DNA from: JBJXFE01 sp046153875
GTDB lineage: Bacteria > Planctomycetota > Phycisphaerae > Phycisphaerales > UBA1924
NCBI GenBank assembly: GCA_046153875.1
Contig: JBJXFE010000054.1
Span: 1 to 64,000, forward strand
Direction: 5' to 3'
DNA length: 64,000 bases
Shown: positions 62,706 through 64,000 of the stretch, one piece after another
Layout of the letters: every line of letters begins with the position of its first letter
Position numbering within the stretch: position 1 is the stretch's first letter
Position numbers and translations under genes: made by a program
The notes under the pieces: generated by a model
Database searches by the model: none
The model's input: only the letters and a program-made list of their open reading frames with translations
What the model was told of the DNA's origin: nothing

Positions 62706-63763
62706 TTGATCCCTCCCGGCCCGGGGACGTGCGTGTAGGTTCCGCCGGAATCCTCGGCGATCTTGCGCATCACCGCTTCACCCTCCTTGCTGACAAAGGT
62801 GATGCAGTGGATGGGAACGCGGTCCTCGGCGTTGAGCCGCAGGATGTCCAGGGCCATCGCGGGGTCGAACTGCCCGTCGGTCATGAAGTAGATCGCGTCC
62901 GGGCGCGGGCGCATCGAGAACACCACCTGGAAGGCGGGCAGCGGGACCGTGGAGCCGTCGGCGCCGAGCGTCGCGATCGCGCGACGCCCGCGGAGCCGGC
63001 CCGCGTCAGACGCCTCGACCCACTCCTTGCGATTCTCCAGCGGGTAGGCGTTGTCGGAGAACGCGACGACCAGGTACTTGGCGTTCTCCAGCAGCGCGTC
63101 AATCGAGCGCGACAGTTCGCGCTTGAGCGTCTCGATCTTGCCGTCGTAGCCCATGGACCCCGAGACGTCGACGATGTAGGCGAAGCGGGTCCCGCGCGCC
63201 TCGGCGCCAAAGAAGCTGGCCGCCCCGCCGCCGGACCCACCCAGGCCGAGCCCCGGCGCCCCCGAGATATCCCCTGCGCCGCCGATCCCCGCCCCGGAGC
63301 CGATCCCGCCTGCGATGTCCGGCATCGTGCCCAGGTCCGACAGCCCGCCGATCGCGGGGTCGAGCGTTTCGAGGCCCGGCTCGAGCGATGAGGGGAGCTC
63401 GGGCACGGCCGGTGCGTCCGCCTCGATCGACCCGCCCGCCATCGCGGCCAGTTCGCTCTCGGAAATGACGGCAACCTCGACGGGTCCGCGGCTGCCGCCT
63501 TCGCCGCTCCCGCCGGCCTGGGCCGAGCCGACCGCGATCAGAGCCGCGAGCAGGAGAACGACCAGGTGAACGAACAGCGAGATCGCCAAGGCGAACATCG
63601 TGGCCGGCGGTGCGGCGCGGACGAAGCGCTGCGCCGGCGTCTCAGGGATCACCATCCCGTCGGCGTCGCGCAGCGGGCGAACGCCCAAGAGCCGGTCCAG
63701 CCACGAGGACGCAGGCCCGGGATCGCCGGGTTCGTCGCCGGGTTGGTCGCGCTGGGGCATCAT
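62702..63763 (-). CDS. von Willebrand factor A (vWA) domain membrane protein, first gene of the operon
   Basis: Protein of 353 aa. After a cytoplasmic Pro/Asp-rich segment there is one membrane helix at about 55-82 (F-A-L-A-I-S-L-F-V-H-L-V-V-L-L-L-A-A-L), a Gly/Ser/Pro-rich linker (about 85-185) and a vWA domain from about 190 with the metal site D-V-S-G-S-M and later T-D-G-Q-F-D. The domain would lie outside the cytoplasm and bind protein partners through the bound metal. The start is uncertain by one codon: ATG 63763 and ATG 63760 are adjacent, and a TACGAT box ends 3 nt or 6 nt before them. The in-frame region up to 63922 is unsupported. Confidence 0.88.
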   Translation of the reverse strand: MMPQRDQPGDEPGDPGPASSWLDRLLGVRPLRDADGMVIPETPAQRFVRAAPPATMFALAISLFVHLVVLLLAALIAVGSAQAGGSGEGGSRGPVEVAVISESELAAMAGGSIEADAPAVPELPSSLEPGLETLDPAIGGLSDLGTMPDIAGGIGSGAGIGGAGDISGAPGLGLGGSGGGAASFFGAEARGTRFAYIVDVSGSMGYDGKIETLKRELSRSIDALLENAKYLVVAFSDNAYPLENRKEWVEASDAGRLRGRRAIATLGADGSTVPLPAFQVVFSMRPRPDAIYFMTDGQFDPAMALDILRLNAEDRVPIHCITFVSKEGEAVMRKIAEDSGGTYTHVPGPGGIK

Positions 63764-63766
63764 GGG

Positions 63767-63772
63767 ATCGTA
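63767..63772 (-). promoter_or_regulatory. TACGAT box before the vWA gene
   Basis: Leaderless-type -10 box of the envelope operon. It lies 6 nt from the second ATG at 63760, so transcription may begin there. Confidence 0.45.
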
Positions 63773-63943
63773 TCGGCTCGGCGTCCCCCCATGCCGCAGC
63801 CCGCGGCGGGAGCCCCGTGGTTCCGCGGCCGGGCGCGGGGTTGCCGACTCGCTCGCGGCTTCTCGCGGGCGCCGGGTGGGGGCGCTTCCGTGACGGCGCA
63901 TCCTACCCGAGCCGGTACGCAAGCCCGGGGGTCGTGGTTTTGA

Positions 63944-63949
63944 TACCGT
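63944..63949 (+). promoter_or_regulatory. TACCGT box 5 nt before an ATG at 63955
   Basis: Leaderless-type box, divergent from the envelope operon. It supports a gene start at the window edge. Confidence 0.35.
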
Positions 63950-63954
63950 GGGGC

Positions 63955-64000
63955 ATGGGCCGGGTTGCGGGTTCCTTGACGGTCCCGCCGGGGTCCGCTT
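63955..64000 (+). CDS. Possible start of a divergent gene, cut by the window edge
   Basis: Fifteen codons from ATG 63955 (M-G-R-V-A-G-S-L-T-V) remain open to the end. The only evidence is the TACCGT box 5 nt before it. Product unknown. Confidence 0.3.
   Translation, partial: MGRVAGSLTVPPGSA

Overview
The window is very GC-rich and gene-dense. It looks like chromosome from a planctomycete, most likely of the class Phycisphaerae (inference). Supporting features are zinc-ribbon proteins with the C-x-x-C-G-Y-D-L style tail, two ECF sigma factor plus Ser/Thr-kinase-WD40 pairs, secreted proteins ending in a cysteine-rich dockerin-like module (C-Y-P-D-C-N repeats), giant collagen-like/GVYG-repeat proteins and PEP-CTERM-like tails. 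Many first-of-operon genes have a TANNNT box only 5-12 nt before the start codon and no Shine-Dalgarno sequence, which suggests leaderless transcripts. Internal genes instead use 4-nt ATGA or GTGA overlaps or a GGAG-type site.

Layout. 1-150: the 5' end of an IS5-family transposase at the window edge. 243-7 kb: a small zinc-ribbon membrane protein, a large intergenic gap holding an eleven-unit 21-bp minisatellite, a DUF5698/DUF2179 membrane protein, a TerC-PGPGW transporter under a yybP-ykoY (Mn2+) riboswitch with its own promoter, a YeiH-type exporter, a DUF899 thioredoxin-like protein, a PEP-CTERM-like secreted protein and a DUF2934 protein. 7-12 kb: a GspE/PilB-type secretion ATPase and two coupled secreted proteins of unknown function. 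12-20.7 kb: glycan assembly, with a GT9 heptosyltransferase-like enzyme convergent with a four-gene glycosyltransferase operon (GT4, GT2, GT4, GT4-GT2 fusion).

20.8-33.5 kb is mainly housekeeping: a zinc-ribbon/PH-domain protein, xylose isomerase (xylA), an orphan DNA methyltransferase, a PGRP-type amidase lipoprotein, a lipoprotein, a YggS-type PLP protein, a peroxiredoxin, phosphoglycerate mutase (gpmI), a PagL-like lipid A deacylase, an Hpt plus response-regulator/GGDEF pair, tRNA-Glu(CTC), a CPBP protease, ribosomal protein S20 and tRNA-Arg(ACG). A truncated tyrosine recombinase lies next to tRNA-Arg.

33.9-52.7 kb is a surface-protein island-like region. Two sigma-kinase pairs are transcribed outward and flank six co-oriented secreted protein genes: four dockerin-like and two collagen-like/GVYG paralogues. 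A composite pseudogene, a sigma N-terminus joined to a fragment of a secreted-protein gene, sits just beyond the right-hand kinase. 52.8-63.8 kb: a tRNA-binding-domain protein, then an eight-gene minus-strand operon coding for a von Willebrand A protein, a secreted TPR-like protein, ExbB/TolQ, two ExbD/TolR proteins, a large secreted repeat protein, a J-domain-like membrane protein and a small secreted zinc-ribbon protein. Tight overlaps suggest one envelope-associated, proton-motive-force-powered machine of unknown role. A divergent gene probably begins at 63955 and runs off the window.
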